A stretch of 64,000 nucleotides of DNA from an uncultured Tenacibaculum sp. (GTDB lineage: Bacteria; Bacteroidota; Bacteroidia; Flavobacteriales; Flavobacteriaceae). Under the pieces are notes generated by a model. The model was given only the letters and a program-made list of their open reading frames with translations. It ran no database searches and was not told the origin of the DNA. Each line of letters opens with the position of its first letter. Position 1 is the first letter of the stretch. The position numbers were made by a program, and so were the translations under genes. Shown here in pieces: positions 1 through 7,808 of this stretch. The stretch is taken from NCBI RefSeq assembly GCF_947499065.1, contig NZ_CANMMT010000003.1, positions 310,001-374,000 on the forward strand, read 5' to 3'.

Positions 1-482
1 GGATATGTTTCTTTAAAAATTAAATAACGTTCTTTAGCAGAAAGACTAAAGTTTCTAATAATTCTTTTTTGAGAAGCAACAAAAGCACGTTCTACTATTT
101 TTCTAAATACGCGTTCTAACTTTGGAATTTCAGCATATAAATATTCAAGGTTTTCAAAAGTAAATTGAATAAGCTGAGTAGCTTCAATACATTGAACATT
201 AAAATCAGAAGGAGTTTGTGTTATAAAACTCCCTAAATCTGAAGCCCACCAATCTTCAATAGAAAACATTACAACATGCTCTTGCCCCTCTTGATTTGTA
301 TAAAAGGTTTTGGTACATCCAGAAACTATAAAGTTAACCGTTTTACACACATCGCCTTGCTGAGCTATATATTGATCTTTTAAATAGTTTCTGAATGTAA
401 TTTTAGCATTAAGAATATCTTCTTCCTCTGCTGTTAAGGAAGTATGTTTATTAATATAATCTAATAAAGGTTTAGTGCTCAT
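1..482 (-). CDS. Crp/Fnr-family transcriptional regulator, N-terminal part (cut by window edge)
   Basis: The minus-strand frame opens with ATG at 482 and stays open to the window edge, giving about 160 residues. It begins MSTKPLLDYINKHTSLTAEE and has the cyclic-nucleotide-binding-like fold of the Crp/Fnr family: a glycine-rich turn (QQGDVCKTVNFIVSG), then the VVMFSIEDWW stretch and the long helix where RAFVASQKRIIRNFSLSAKERY lies. The C-terminal winged-helix DNA-binding part is outside the window. Many flavobacterial members lack the residues needed to bind cAMP, so the ligand is unknown. It stands alone, with a 100-base gap to the next gene. Confidence 0.85.
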   Translation of the reverse strand, partial: MSTKPLLDYINKHTSLTAEEEDILNAKITFRNYLKDQYIAQQGDVCKTVNFIVSGCTKTFYTNQEGQEHVVMFSIEDWWASDLGSFITQTPSDFNVQCIEATQLIQFTFENLEYLYAEIPKLERVFRKIVERAFVASQKRIIRNFSLSAKERYLIFKETY

Positions 483-583
483 TTTAAGACTTTTTCTTAA
501 TAATCAAAGATATTTTATTGTTTATAATTTTTTAGTCTTTTCTAAAACTTTTAATATTCTAAGTTTATTATTGAGAATTACAC

Positions 584-1993
584 TTATTTAATCAACGTGT
601 TTTTATCAATAATTGTTTTATTTGTTAACTTCTGACCGTTCATAAATGATGTTACGGTTGAGGTAAAAGCTGTAGGTGCAAATAAAGCAATAAAATGCGG
701 AGCATCTTTTACACCAATAAATGTTATATCATTGTTCTTGGCCATTTTTTCATAGTGACGAAGTGCTCCATTGTAATGCGTCTTTGGATCTAATGTTCCA
801 TGTATGATTAATGTTGGAGGCATGTTTTTAGGGACTTTAGCAAAGTAGTTATCACGTTGATAAGTAGGCATAGAATTCTCAGCAATTAGTTTAGGCAATG
901 GACTAGTAAATAATAAGCCTTTCGATTCTTCAGTAACGTCACTTTTTTTAGTTTCTGGTTTTAAATTATTTTCAGAACCCGTAATAACTTGAGTTAAAGG
1001 TATAGAATTAGATGAGGTTTTGTATTTAGCTCCATAATCTGTATAAAACTTTGTAATACCAGCAATAGCATTATTTAATGGTTCTACATTGTTGTTTGCT
1101 AATGCTTTTATAATCGTAGGAATTTTATTTCTAACTTCAGGAATATCTAACATCATCCCTAAAATTATAGATAAATCTTGTTTAGGTAATTTTTTCGCAA
1201 AGTGGCTATTGTTTTGAGTTTTCTTAAGAATGTTTTGTAACTGATCGTTTAATGAAACAGTATTGTTTGGTTCTCGTTTGTTGTATAAATCTAAAACTGC
1301 ACGACCAACATTATTCGTTACAAATGATCTTTGACTTAAATCATAGTCAGTATCATCTTGTAAAGGAACTAGTGAATCGAGAATAACACCGTCAATCTTA
1401 ACTGAGTTTAATTGAAGTAAACGTAATACTAATTGAGTTCCATAAGAAACTCCATATACATAACGTTTCCCTTTTCCACTTAATTGATTTATTAAAACAC
1501 TCAAATCATTAGCAGCATTGGTAATAGAAAAAGCTTGTGTGTATGATTTGTTACTAAACATTTGTCCAAAACAAGGTCCCCATTCATTATTAGCTAAAGC
1601 GATACCGTTTGGAGAATCAACACTTTCTTGTTTAGGACATATTTTACTCGATAATCCAGTACCTCTATGATCTGGAACAAAAATATCTAAATGGGGGAAT
1701 AGTTTTGAAAACTGGTTGATTAAAGGATAAAAACTAGCACCAGATTCACCAGGTCCTCCAGCAATAAGCCAAATAGAACCTTTCCTCTTTTTAAGTGAAG
1801 GAAATTTTCTAACAAATATATCTAAGGTTTGATTCTTATTTGATTGGTAGTTCAGAGGTGTTTTTACTGTGGTACATAAAGAAGATTTGAATTCTGGAAA
1901 CTCTTCTTGATCAGAACATTTTGAAAATTGAGCATTACTGTTTAATACGAATAGAAAGACGGTAACGAGTAGTAGGTAGTGGTGTTTAAACAT
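584..1993 (-). CDS. secreted alpha/beta hydrolase (proline-iminopeptidase / tripeptidyl aminopeptidase type)
   Basis: The 469-residue protein starts with a signal peptide (about residues 1-22, ending SNAQ). The oxyanion-side motif GGPGESGASF lies near residue 80 and the nucleophile elbow YGVSYGTQL near residue 180. A probable catalytic Asp is in HGTLDPKTH near 400 and a His in DAPHF near 430. This order and the HRGTG loop fit the S33 peptidase branch of the alpha/beta hydrolases, which cleave N-terminal residues or small peptides. It probably acts in the periplasm. The substrate cannot be read from sequence. It is a single gene with ATG start. Confidence 0.85.
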   Translation of the reverse strand: MFKHHYLLLVTVFLFVLNSNAQFSKCSDQEEFPEFKSSLCTTVKTPLNYQSNKNQTLDIFVRKFPSLKKRKGSIWLIAGGPGESGASFYPLINQFSKLFPHLDIFVPDHRGTGLSSKICPKQESVDSPNGIALANNEWGPCFGQMFSNKSYTQAFSITNAANDLSVLINQLSGKGKRYVYGVSYGTQLVLRLLQLNSVKIDGVILDSLVPLQDDTDYDLSQRSFVTNNVGRAVLDLYNKREPNNTVSLNDQLQNILKKTQNNSHFAKKLPKQDLSIILGMMLDIPEVRNKIPTIIKALANNNVEPLNNAIAGITKFYTDYGAKYKTSSNSIPLTQVITGSENNLKPETKKSDVTEESKGLLFTSPLPKLIAENSMPTYQRDNYFAKVPKNMPPTLIIHGTLDPKTHYNGALRHYEKMAKNNDITFIGVKDAPHFIALFAPTAFTSTVTSFMNGQKLTNKTIIDKNTLIK

Positions 1994-2237
1994 TAAAATT
2001 GAATTGTTTTAGGTTAGGTTTTTAAGATTACTTTTTATAGTTTTTCTAAAATCATAATAGTAATATAAGAAGTAACATTTTTAATTTGATTTTGAGGTTT
2101 ATTCATAAGCTTTTCTATATAGACAACAAAAGTTGATAAATGGTTACGATTTTGATAAGGAATTAAAAATACTTTAAAATATATATTAGTTATAATAAAG
2201 AGGGTATTCCCTTACTATTATTATGGTTTTTTCTTAA

Positions 2238-2265
2238 TTGTTGTAATGCTAATTATCTATGTTTG
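2238..2265 (+). promoter_or_regulatory. Bacteroidota-type promoter of the double-glycine peptide gene
   Basis: A TTG at 2238-2240 is followed after 17 bases by TATGTTTG at 2258-2265, an exact match to TAnnTTTG, the -7 element of the Bacteroidota housekeeping sigma factor. It lies 21 bases before the start codon at 2287. Confidence 0.7.
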
Positions 2266-2286
2266 AATAATTAAAAATATATTATT

Positions 2287-2475
2287 ATGAAAAAACAAAT
2301 TTTAGATTTAGGTAAAGCACTAAACAAAAAAGATCAACAAGAAATTAAAGGAGGAAGAATGTTTTTTAGTTGTGCAGATTTTTGTAGAACCAGTTGGAGA
2401 GAAGGAGATAGAGCTTATTACATTCAAAGTCAATTAGAACTTTATGGATTAGATTGGTCTCATTGTGTTTGTTAA
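2287..2475 (+). CDS. double-glycine-leader peptide (putative bacteriocin/RiPP-like precursor)
   Basis: This 62-residue protein begins MKKQILDLGKALNKKDQQ and continues EIKGG, a leader of the type cut after Gly-Gly by peptidase-containing ABC transporters. Cleavage after residue 23 would release a 39-residue core with four cysteines (SCADFC near the front, HCVC at the end) and several aromatic residues. The regularly spaced cysteines suggest disulfides or a modification, which is inference. It has its own promoter and a strong terminator, so it is a one-gene unit. No transporter or modification enzyme is next to it, so any processing machinery is encoded elsewhere. A second peptide with a similar leader lies at 57895-58107. 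Confidence 0.75.
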   Translation: MKKQILDLGKALNKKDQQEIKGGRMFFSCADFCRTSWREGDRAYYIQSQLELYGLDWSHCVC

Positions 2476-2524
2476 TCGAGAGACCACATTACTAATAATC
2501 TAGATAAGATTATGTTATGTAAAG

Positions 2525-2565
2525 ATGACCATCAATGTTTTAGAATATTGATGGTCATGTTTTTT
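2525..2565 (+). terminator. intrinsic terminator of the double-glycine peptide gene
   Basis: A perfect 12-bp stem (ATGACCATCAAT at 2525-2536, ATTGATGGTCAT at 2547-2558) with a 10-base loop is followed by a run of T. It ends about 90 bases after the peptide stop codon. Confidence 0.8.
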
Positions 2566-2577
2566 ATTTTGAATGTA

Positions 2578-3102
2578 TTATTTGTTTAAAATCCTTAAAT
2601 AGTTTATCCATGGACCAACTTCTTCTGTATATTGTTTAGCCATAACTCTAGATATTTGAGCAATGTGTCCCAAGTCGTGAACAGCCCAAGTAGAAATTAA
2701 TTGTTTGAGTGTTACTTGACCAAACTCGGGATGAATTCCTGTAAGATTATAATATTCAGTTGTAATATTTAAAGCTGTTAATTCTTTTAGATTACTTTTT
2801 CTTATTGTTTTGAATTCTTTTATTAATTCTTGAATTGGTTTGTTTTGATCTTCTTTAAGTTGAGCGAAACGATCGAAAGGTTCAAAGAGCTTATTTTCAG
2901 ATTTGCTTAAAATTGTTTTGATTCTAACAATCCAATCTGTTTTCTCTCCAAATATTAAATGTCCAACAATATCATAAGGGCTCCAAGTATTTTCTCCCTC
3001 ATTATTTACAATCCATTCTTTAGATAAACCATTTAATAAGCTTTCCAAAACTAGAGGAGTTTTTTCTAAAATTTCTATTGATTTGTTTAATTCAAAGTTC
3101 AT
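2578..3102 (-). CDS. DinB-superfamily protein
   Basis: The 174-residue protein has the DinB four-helix layout. An early histidine sits in the segment DIVGHLIFGEKTDW (about residues 44-57). A late pair sits in AVHDLGHIAQISR (about residues 140-152). These are the usual metal-binding positions of the family. Members include thiol-dependent transferases and many proteins of unknown function, so no reaction is assigned. It is probably cytoplasmic, with no signal peptide. The gene follows a pair of small membrane-protein genes on the same strand, with 26 bases between it and the next stop codon. Confidence 0.8.
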   Translation of the reverse strand: MNFELNKSIEILEKTPLVLESLLNGLSKEWIVNNEGENTWSPYDIVGHLIFGEKTDWIVRIKTILSKSENKLFEPFDRFAQLKEDQNKPIQELIKEFKTIRKSNLKELTALNITTEYYNLTGIHPEFGQVTLKQLISTWAVHDLGHIAQISRVMAKQYTEEVGPWINYLRILNK

Positions 3103-3128
3103 TTTAGTATTGTTTATTTTATGTGGTT

Positions 3129-3434
3129 TTAAAATAAAGATAAAAATGTTAGAATGATAAATATTGGATAGCCAATAATAGAAATATAAAATTGATAGTT
3201 CTTTTTTTCTTTATTTACTATGCTTAGAATTGTTAGAACAATACCAGCCAATAAAATCAAGTTTCCGATAATAGATAAAGTTCCTATATTTTGATTAAAT
3301 CTTGAAGAATCGTGAAGTCCAATAGCAAAGTTAAAAACCAAATATGCTACAACAATATTTATTATAATTAAATATAATAATAGTTTGAATGACCATTTTT
3401 TATAATTTGTTGGTTTAGCTGTTCTAGGTTTCAT
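3129..3434 (-). CDS. small hypothetical membrane protein (101 aa)
   Basis: I do not recognise a family. The protein, starting MKPRTAKPTNYKK, has three hydrophobic segments (around residues 15-37, 50-68 and 80-100) typical of an inner-membrane protein. A longer frame exists upstream, but it would overlap the next gene out of frame, so I chose the ATG at 3434. It may be co-transcribed with the small membrane protein upstream and the DinB-like gene downstream. Confidence 0.55.
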   Translation of the reverse strand: MKPRTAKPTNYKKWSFKLLLYLIIINIVVAYLVFNFAIGLHDSSRFNQNIGTLSIIGNLILLAGIVLTILSIVNKEKKNYQFYISIIGYPIFIILTFLSLF

Positions 3435-3451
3435 TTGTTGATATGTGTATT

Positions 3452-3667
3452 TTATTTTGCTTTTTTTACTAATAAGTAAATTATAAAAATAGGAGCTATC
3501 ATTGGAACAATTCCCCAAGTCTTTTTTGCAATAATCCAAGCAATGAATCCAGTAACAATGATGCCTGCTAAAAAACCAATTAGTAAAGCATTAATTAATT
3601 TTGAGCTCTGTTTTTGATTAGTAATTTCTTTATCAGCTAATTCTGAGTTTTTGTTTTCTTGTGTCAA
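3452..3667 (-). CDS. small membrane protein (71 aa, TTG start)
   Basis: The protein has a charged N-terminal 22 residues followed by two hydrophobic segments (about residues 24-46 and 50-67), ending VKKAK. Small proteins of this build are common in Flavobacteriaceae and have no assigned role. No ATG precedes the conserved-looking part, so the start is the TTG at 3667. The downstream membrane protein gene begins 17 bases after its stop, which suggests one transcript. Confidence 0.5.
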   Translation of the reverse strand: MTQENKNSELADKEITNQKQSSKLINALLIGFLAGIIVTGFIAWIIAKKTWGIVPMIAPIFIIYLLVKKAK

Positions 3668-3748
3668 AATATGTAGTAAGTTTTTTTAGTTTCAATTGTT
3701 TTTAAATTGTAAATGATAAATATGTAATGCTTTTATATATAGATTATA

Positions 3749-4117
3749 TTAGTTCCTTTTCAAGATTGCTATTGCAATGAAGTTTCCTCTAAAGACTACA
3801 TGTAAGGAGTCTCCTTTAAATTCGTCATTCACTTTTGTTAATTTACTGTTTAGCTCGCTTTCAAACTTGGGGTATTCCAATTCCCATAAGTCGTCTCTAA
3901 TAAATTCAAAAAAGTTTTCTCTAAACGAAATTGAAGTTACTTTTCCGTTTGTTTCTGCAATACTCCAAACTTGTTCATTAACACTTTCATATTCGTTATA
4001 GGCATTTTTTCTGATAATATTTCTAGAAAGCAAGTCAGCTATATCATCACCTAAGTTTATATCAAAAGAATTCTCTTTTATATCCCATTTCCATCTTGAT
4101 TTAATTATTTGTGTCAT
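3749..4117 (-). CDS. hypothetical protein (122 aa)
   Basis: I do not recognise this protein. It is soluble, acidic and rich in aromatic residues, with no signal peptide or membrane segment. Residues 85-95 (RDDLWELEYP) look like a structured helix. Its size and composition resemble small immunity-type proteins of accessory regions, but no toxin is adjacent, so that is only a possibility. The ATG start follows a non-coding stretch of about 120 bases. Confidence 0.5.
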   Translation of the reverse strand: MTQIIKSRWKWDIKENSFDINLGDDIADLLSRNIIRKNAYNEYESVNEQVWSIAETNGKVTSISFRENFFEFIRDDLWELEYPKFESELNSKLTKVNDEFKGDSLHVVFRGNFIAIAILKRN

Positions 4118-4234
4118 ATATGAATGTATTGGAATAGATTTAATCTAGAGATAACCTAAATAATACTGAAATAATTATTTTTTTAGATTGCAATATACTT
4201 TGATTAAATAAAAAAGGATTATTGGAATAATTGT

Positions 4235-4777
4235 TTATTTGTTCAGTATTTTTTGAATATTTCTTTGAACTTGTTTTTCTGTATTCATTAATTCTAATAC
4301 CATAATTTTTAGTACCACTTTTTCTTCTTTAGTTGTTTTAGTCATATTAGAATAGATGAAATCAATAAGTTTATTTCGTTTGTATTTTAAGAGACTTTTT
4401 CCTTCTTCTATTTCTGTTAATATAGCTAATTTCTCATAGCTTATTAACTCTATTTTTGAGTTAGATAAGGCATTCCAGTAATTAAGTTTAATAAGTGGAC
4501 CATTAACACCTCCTCCTTTACTAATAACTTGAAGTAAAGGAATTGTGTTATTTTTTGAGTAAAATTCAAGAGTGTCTACTAATTTTTTTTGAGAAGGTCT
4601 TTTTTTAATCATCTCCTTATTAGTATCACTAAGCTCTTTTTTCAAGGAAGAATAGAAGTTATCAATGTATTTTTTGTCCTTTCTTTCTTCGTTCCAATTA
4701 TTAATCCATAAAGCGACTAATACTCCAAAAAAAACAGGGATTATTTCTTTTACAAATCTTTTAAAATACTTTTTCAT
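4235..4777 (-). CDS. DUF6090-family membrane-anchored protein
   Basis: The N-terminus (IIPVFFGVLVALWINNWNEE, residues 12-31) is the hallmark of the DUF6090 family, which is common and often multi-copy in Flavobacteriaceae. It forms one membrane helix running into a charged, helical cytoplasmic or periplasmic part of about 150 residues. The function of the family is unknown. The gene sits just outside the right-to-left end of the cassette array and has no attC-like repeat of its own. Confidence 0.8.
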   Translation of the reverse strand: MKKYFKRFVKEIIPVFFGVLVALWINNWNEERKDKKYIDNFYSSLKKELSDTNKEMIKKRPSQKKLVDTLEFYSKNNTIPLLQVISKGGGVNGPLIKLNYWNALSNSKIELISYEKLAILTEIEEGKSLLKYKRNKLIDFIYSNMTKTTKEEKVVLKIMVLELMNTEKQVQRNIQKILNK

Positions 4778-4908
4778 TTATTATGTTCTAGTTAGTTTTT
4801 TGATTAATTGATTCAGAGTCAATTCGAATAAATTTTTAGTTGAATATGTAATTCAGCATTTAGAAGTTCAAACAATGAAAATTTCTCACTTCCATTAAAT
4901 TCAATTCG

Positions 4909-5100
4909 TTATTTTATTCGATTATATTTTTTCATTATTTCAATCAGCTTATTGTGTGGTAGAGCATAAACTTTATTTCCATTAATTCCTTCCTTTGTTT
5001 CAGCAGAAGCCATAGCATTTATTATTGCTTCTTCAACAGCTTGAATTGTAGCTTCAAATATATCATTCATTCAGTCATTAGAAACTATCTCTACGGTAGT
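4909..5100 (-). pseudogene. 3' remnant of a P1-family (DmpA/S58) peptidase gene
   Basis: The frame reads TTVEIVSND, then a TGA stop (5071-5073), then MNDIFEATIQAVEEAIINAM, AETKEG and VYALPHNKLIEIMKK. This is the conserved C-terminal end of the S58 (DmpA, L-aminopeptidase/D-esterase) family, where SNDWMN...AILNAL...ETMTG...YALPHDRL is typical. The TGA stands where the family has Trp (TGG). The upstream three quarters of the gene are gone, replaced by the end of the cassette array. It appears to be the chromosomal gene in which the accessory array ends. Confidence 0.75.
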
Positions 5101-5110
5101 TTTTTATTTC

Positions 5111-5527
5111 TCACATCCCAACAGTTTCGTAGATATAACTAATTCCAGTTTTAGGATTTCTCATATATCTTGAGCGTTCAAACTCATCCGATTGGTCTTT
5201 TGCATAAATCAGAAAATCACGGTCTGATTTAAACCATTCTGGTAATTCAGTCCAACGTGTCCAGTCGTTTCCGATTGTGTCAATTTCAAGTCCGTTGTAT
5301 TCAACAAATTCCTCAAACCATTTTTCGTCCGATTTAAATTTGAGGAATAGCTCGTATTCGAGTGAAAAATGAGGTGATTGATAATATTCTCCTTTTATCA
5401 ATTCAATTTCATTCGGGACTTCACTTCCAGACCAATATTTATATGCTTTTTCCGCATTCTTTGTTTCAATTGGCAAACAGCTAACCAAAAGAAAAACAAT
5501 TCCGATTAATGTAATTTTCTTTATCAA
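5111..5527 (-). CDS. putative lipoprotein in last cassette (138 aa)
   Basis: The N-terminus IKKITLIGIVFLLVSC is a lipoprotein signal peptide with the lipobox LVSC; mature residue one would be Cys17. The rest is soluble and rich in Trp, Tyr and acidic residues (EWFKSDRDF, DWTRWTELPEWF), with no family I recognise. The start is the TTG at 5527, since no ATG gives the signal peptide. It is the last cassette gene before the S58 peptidase relic. Confidence 0.55.
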   Translation of the reverse strand: MIKKITLIGIVFLLVSCLPIETKNAEKAYKYWSGSEVPNEIELIKGEYYQSPHFSLEYELFLKFKSDEKWFEEFVEYNGLEIDTIGNDWTRWTELPEWFKSDRDFLIYAKDQSDEFERSRYMRNPKTGISYIYETVGM

Positions 5528-5591
5528 TTTCGGTTTTTTTCAATTTAGCACTAAGACGAAGCATTTTATTTGTTTTAATTTTTTCTTGTTC

Positions 5592-5686
5592 AAAAGTCAA
5601 ATCTTTTTGATTTGAAGACTTTCTAAAAATACATTAAACTTCTGATTAAACACTAAGCCCCGTATTAATTATAAGCATTGTTAGCA
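5592..5686 (-). repeat. attC-like site, class C
   Basis: The right end is ATTATAAGCATTGTTAGCA (R''-like box GTTAGCA at 5680-5686), directly 3' of the next gene's stop codon at 5694. The inner part (about 5620-5665, with GACTTTC, AAAAATACA and GTATTAATTATA) matches the sites at 14621-14800 and 10514-10721. The left arm is degenerate, so the left boundary is uncertain. Confidence 0.5.
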
Positions 5687-5693
5687 AATGGTT

Positions 5694-6101
5694 TTATCCC
5701 CATTTTTTCTCTAAAGTTTCAAAATCTCTGTCAAATAATAAATTAAAGGCTTCAATTCCGTCATTCATATTTTGTTCAGGAATTATGCTATGCCAGTTTT
5801 TGTCAAGATATTCTATAGTTTTAAACCACTTTTTCTTTTTCCGTAATATTGGTCGCTTGTAGCAAATATAAAATTCATAATTATCTATTTCTCCGACTAT
5901 TGAAAAATCGATTCCAATTCCTTCTTTATTTTCTAATGTAATTGAAGGTGAGCATTTTATTTCTTTTTCGATAGCTACTAATTGTTTTTGTAGAAACTCA
6001 ATCCAAGGAAATCTGTCAAATATTTCTTTGAAATCCTCTTTTTTAATTTCTCCAGATTCAATTGGTTCAGTTTTTAATGGATGATTGAGATAATATTTCA
6101 T
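5694..6101 (-). CDS. hypothetical cassette protein (135 aa)
   Basis: I do not recognise a family. The protein, starting MKYYLNHPLKTEPIESGEIK, is soluble, with about 20% charged aromatic-rich segments such as FDRFPWIEFLQKQL near residue 30. The ATG at 6101 is preferred to an in-frame TTG two codons upstream. It lies between two attC-like sites (5592-5686 and 6113-6246) and so forms a complete single-gene cassette. Confidence 0.55.
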   Translation of the reverse strand: MKYYLNHPLKTEPIESGEIKKEDFKEIFDRFPWIEFLQKQLVAIEKEIKCSPSITLENKEGIGIDFSIVGEIDNYEFYICYKRPILRKKKKWFKTIEYLDKNWHSIIPEQNMNDGIEAFNLLFDRDFETLEKKWG

Positions 6102-6112
6102 TTTCAATTTTA

Positions 6113-6246
6113 GCTAACGGTCTCGTATAACCATCCGTTACGGGTTTTAAGTTAGGGTTTTCGGTTAAGCACCATGTTTAGCAATTTCGAGTGGATTCAT
6201 ACGCAGTTGAAACCGCCGTAATTACGTTTATACATTGTTTTGCAAT
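6113..6246 (-). repeat. attC-like site, class A
   Basis: The left box is GCTAAC (6113-6118), followed by GGTCTCGTATAACC. The right side reads GTTTATACATTGTTTTGC. GTATAACC and GTTTATAC form the L''/L' arms. An inner GTGGATTC...GTTGAAACC hairpin matches the other class A sites at 7666, 11518 and 18566. Confidence 0.65.
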
Positions 6247-6251
6247 GTATT

Positions 6252-6380
6252 TTATTCATCAATTATTGATTTCGGATATTGTTCATTTATTGATTTTTGT
6301 ACTTCAGTTGTTTTTATTCCGCTATTCAGGTTAAAGACGAGGAAAATGAGACTTAATGATATGGCAAAGATTGTTTTCAG
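6252..6380 (-). pseudogene. tiny cassette reading frame related to the 3' end of the gene at 7809
   Basis: The frame ends NEQYPKSIIDE and stop, identical in protein and nearly identical in DNA to the last codons of the gene at 7809-8702. The part before it (LKTIFAISLSLIFLVFN) looks like a signal peptide, but the only start in position is CTG at 6380. It could be a truncated or recombined copy of the other cassette, or a very small secreted protein with a non-standard start. It is bounded by the attC-like sites at 6113-6246 and 6401-6451. Confidence 0.5.
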
Positions 6381-6400
6381 GACTGCAGCTTTAAATTGAA

Positions 6401-6451
6401 GGTAACGGTTTGGCTAAGCTGCGTTTTAATGCAGTTTAAGTGTTGTTAGTA
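6401..6451 (-). repeat. short attC-like site
   Basis: At about 51 bp this is the most compact site. It has GGTAAC at 6401-6406, an inner CTGC...GCAG stem (6419-6434), and GTTAGTA at 6445-6451. It lies just 3' of the gene that stops at 6460. Confidence 0.6.
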
Positions 6452-6459
6452 AATCGTTT

Positions 6460-6960
6460 TTAAAATCTTCCTTGGTCGTAAATCTCGAATTCAAAAGTGT
6501 CATTTAATTTATAGTTATAGACTTTTTGAAGAATTTCTAATGTAACTAGTTTAGCTTCTTGTTGATTCGTTCCAAAATTAATTGAATAACAAGGTATTCC
6601 ATTAGCATCATAATATTTAAATTTCTCAAAAACATCAAGGTTTTTAAACTTCTCTAATTCATTTTTTTCATGATTATTGAAAGGCAAATTGAGTGAAAAA
6701 TTAAAAATCCTATCAGAATTTTTAATTTCGTTCATAGATTTTCCTAAACTCATTGGAATTAATATTCCATGAATTAATTGAATAACGACAACATTATCTT
6801 TAGCTACATTAATTAAAAAAGCGTGATTATTTCTTTCAAATTTTTTAGAGGTCAATTCTATAGTTTTTCTCAGACCAATATCTAACTTTTCCATTGTTTG
6901 AGCTTTTCCTCCGACACTTATTCCTAATAGAGTTAAAAATGAGAGTAATATTTTTTTCAT
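6460..6960 (-). CDS. exported hypothetical cassette protein (166 aa)
   Basis: The first 20 residues (MKKILLSFLTLLGISVGGKA) are a classical signal peptide. The mature part has no recognised domain. It looks like a mixed alpha/beta fold with a conserved-looking C-terminus (YDQGRF). The ATG start lies close to the attC-like site at 6981-7109, as expected for a cassette gene, leaving little room for its own promoter. Transcription would then come from upstream. Confidence 0.6.
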   Translation of the reverse strand: MKKILLSFLTLLGISVGGKAQTMEKLDIGLRKTIELTSKKFERNNHAFLINVAKDNVVVIQLIHGILIPMSLGKSMNEIKNSDRIFNFSLNLPFNNHEKNELEKFKNLDVFEKFKYYDANGIPCYSINFGTNQQEAKLVTLEILQKVYNYKLNDTFEFEIYDQGRF

Positions 6961-6980
6961 AAATCTTGTTATAAATGTTT

Positions 6981-7109
6981 GTAACGTATTCGTGTATAAT
7001 TCATTGCGTGTTTAGTCAACTAAATTAGTAAATACAAACCGAACAGAAAATCCGGTAGGATTTTCGTAAGTAGGCGAGTACTAGCAATGAATTATACACG
7101 GTGTTGGCA
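6981..7109 (-). repeat. attC-like site, class B, with perfect 16-bp arms
   Basis: GTGTATAATTCATTGC (6992-7007) and GCAATGAATTATACAC (7084-7099) are exact inverted repeats, flanked by GTAACG at the left and GTTGGCA (7103-7109) at the right. The inner part holds the GAAAATCC...GGATTTTC hairpin that marks class B. This is the clearest folded site in the array. Confidence 0.75.
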
Positions 7110-7117
7110 AATCGTTT

Positions 7118-7645
7118 TTATTTTTTTCGTTTATCAATTTGTTCCAAAATCAGTTTTTCCAATTCCGAGAAATTTATTTTCAATGAGTTAGATATAATTG
7201 ATAATGGCGAACCATAAATTCTATTATTCGCTTTCATTGCTTTTTTTGAGATTATGTTCTTGGAACGTTCAATGTATTTTTCTGGTTCAGAAGTCAGTAT
7301 AACAATTACTTTTGCTGAACCTGTTCCCCAAGATTTTACTCCAGTTATATCTTTCCATTCTATAAGTCCAACACTTGTTGCGTTCGAGTTGTCAATAATT
7401 CCGTCATCATTTATAGTCAAACCTGCTTTTCCGCTAAAGACTTTTCTAGCAATAAAAACGAAACAAAGTCCAAAGAATAAAACTCCAGCTAATCCGCTTA
7501 TAAAAACAATGTTTTTCGGATAACCAATAGAAGCAAATCTTTCAGGTTCCAAAACTCCCCAAGCTCCACCAATAACAAATGCTAATGCTCCAAGCATAAA
7601 TAATATGATTTTCGTTTTGCTTAATGGTATCTTAATTTCAGTCAT
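7118..7645 (-). CDS. STM3941-family membrane protein
   Basis: The opening EIKIPLSKTKIILFMLGALA, two membrane segments (about residues 12-34 and 46-66), and the later WKDITGV segment near residue 97 match the STM3941 family of small membrane proteins often found in mobile cassettes. The C-terminal 100 residues form a PH-like soluble domain. Its function is not established. It is a complete cassette gene between the sites at 6981-7109 and 7666-7804. Confidence 0.7.
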   Translation of the reverse strand: MTEIKIPLSKTKIILFMLGALAFVIGGAWGVLEPERFASIGYPKNIVFISGLAGVLFFGLCFVFIARKVFSGKAGLTINDDGIIDNSNATSVGLIEWKDITGVKSWGTGSAKVIVILTSEPEKYIERSKNIISKKAMKANNRIYGSPLSIISNSLKINFSELEKLILEQIDKRKK

Positions 7646-7665
7646 TTGCGGTAGTTTGGTAAATG

Positions 7666-7804
7666 TGTTACAACGGTCTCGTATAACCGTCAGTTAAGGG
7701 TTTATATGTGTTAATTTTCGGTTTGTAACAGACATTAGCAATTTCGAGAGGATTCGAACGTAGTCGAATTCACCGTAATTGTGGTTATACATTGTTGTGC
7801 AATG
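7666..7804 (-). repeat. attC-like site, class A
   Basis: The left end is TTACAACGG (box 7668-7674) with GTATAACCGT (7681-7690). The right end is GTGGTTATAC (7781-7790) then GTTGTGC (7794-7800). The L arms pair except for one position. The inner GATTCGA...TCGAATT hairpin is shared with the site at 11518-11650. Confidence 0.75.
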
Positions 7805-7808
7805 TATT

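Noticed and set aside
3777..4001. Open frame on the plus strand opposite the 122-residue hypothetical gene
   Set aside because: It is the complement of a frame with better start and composition, and the plus-strand translation has no protein-like pattern.
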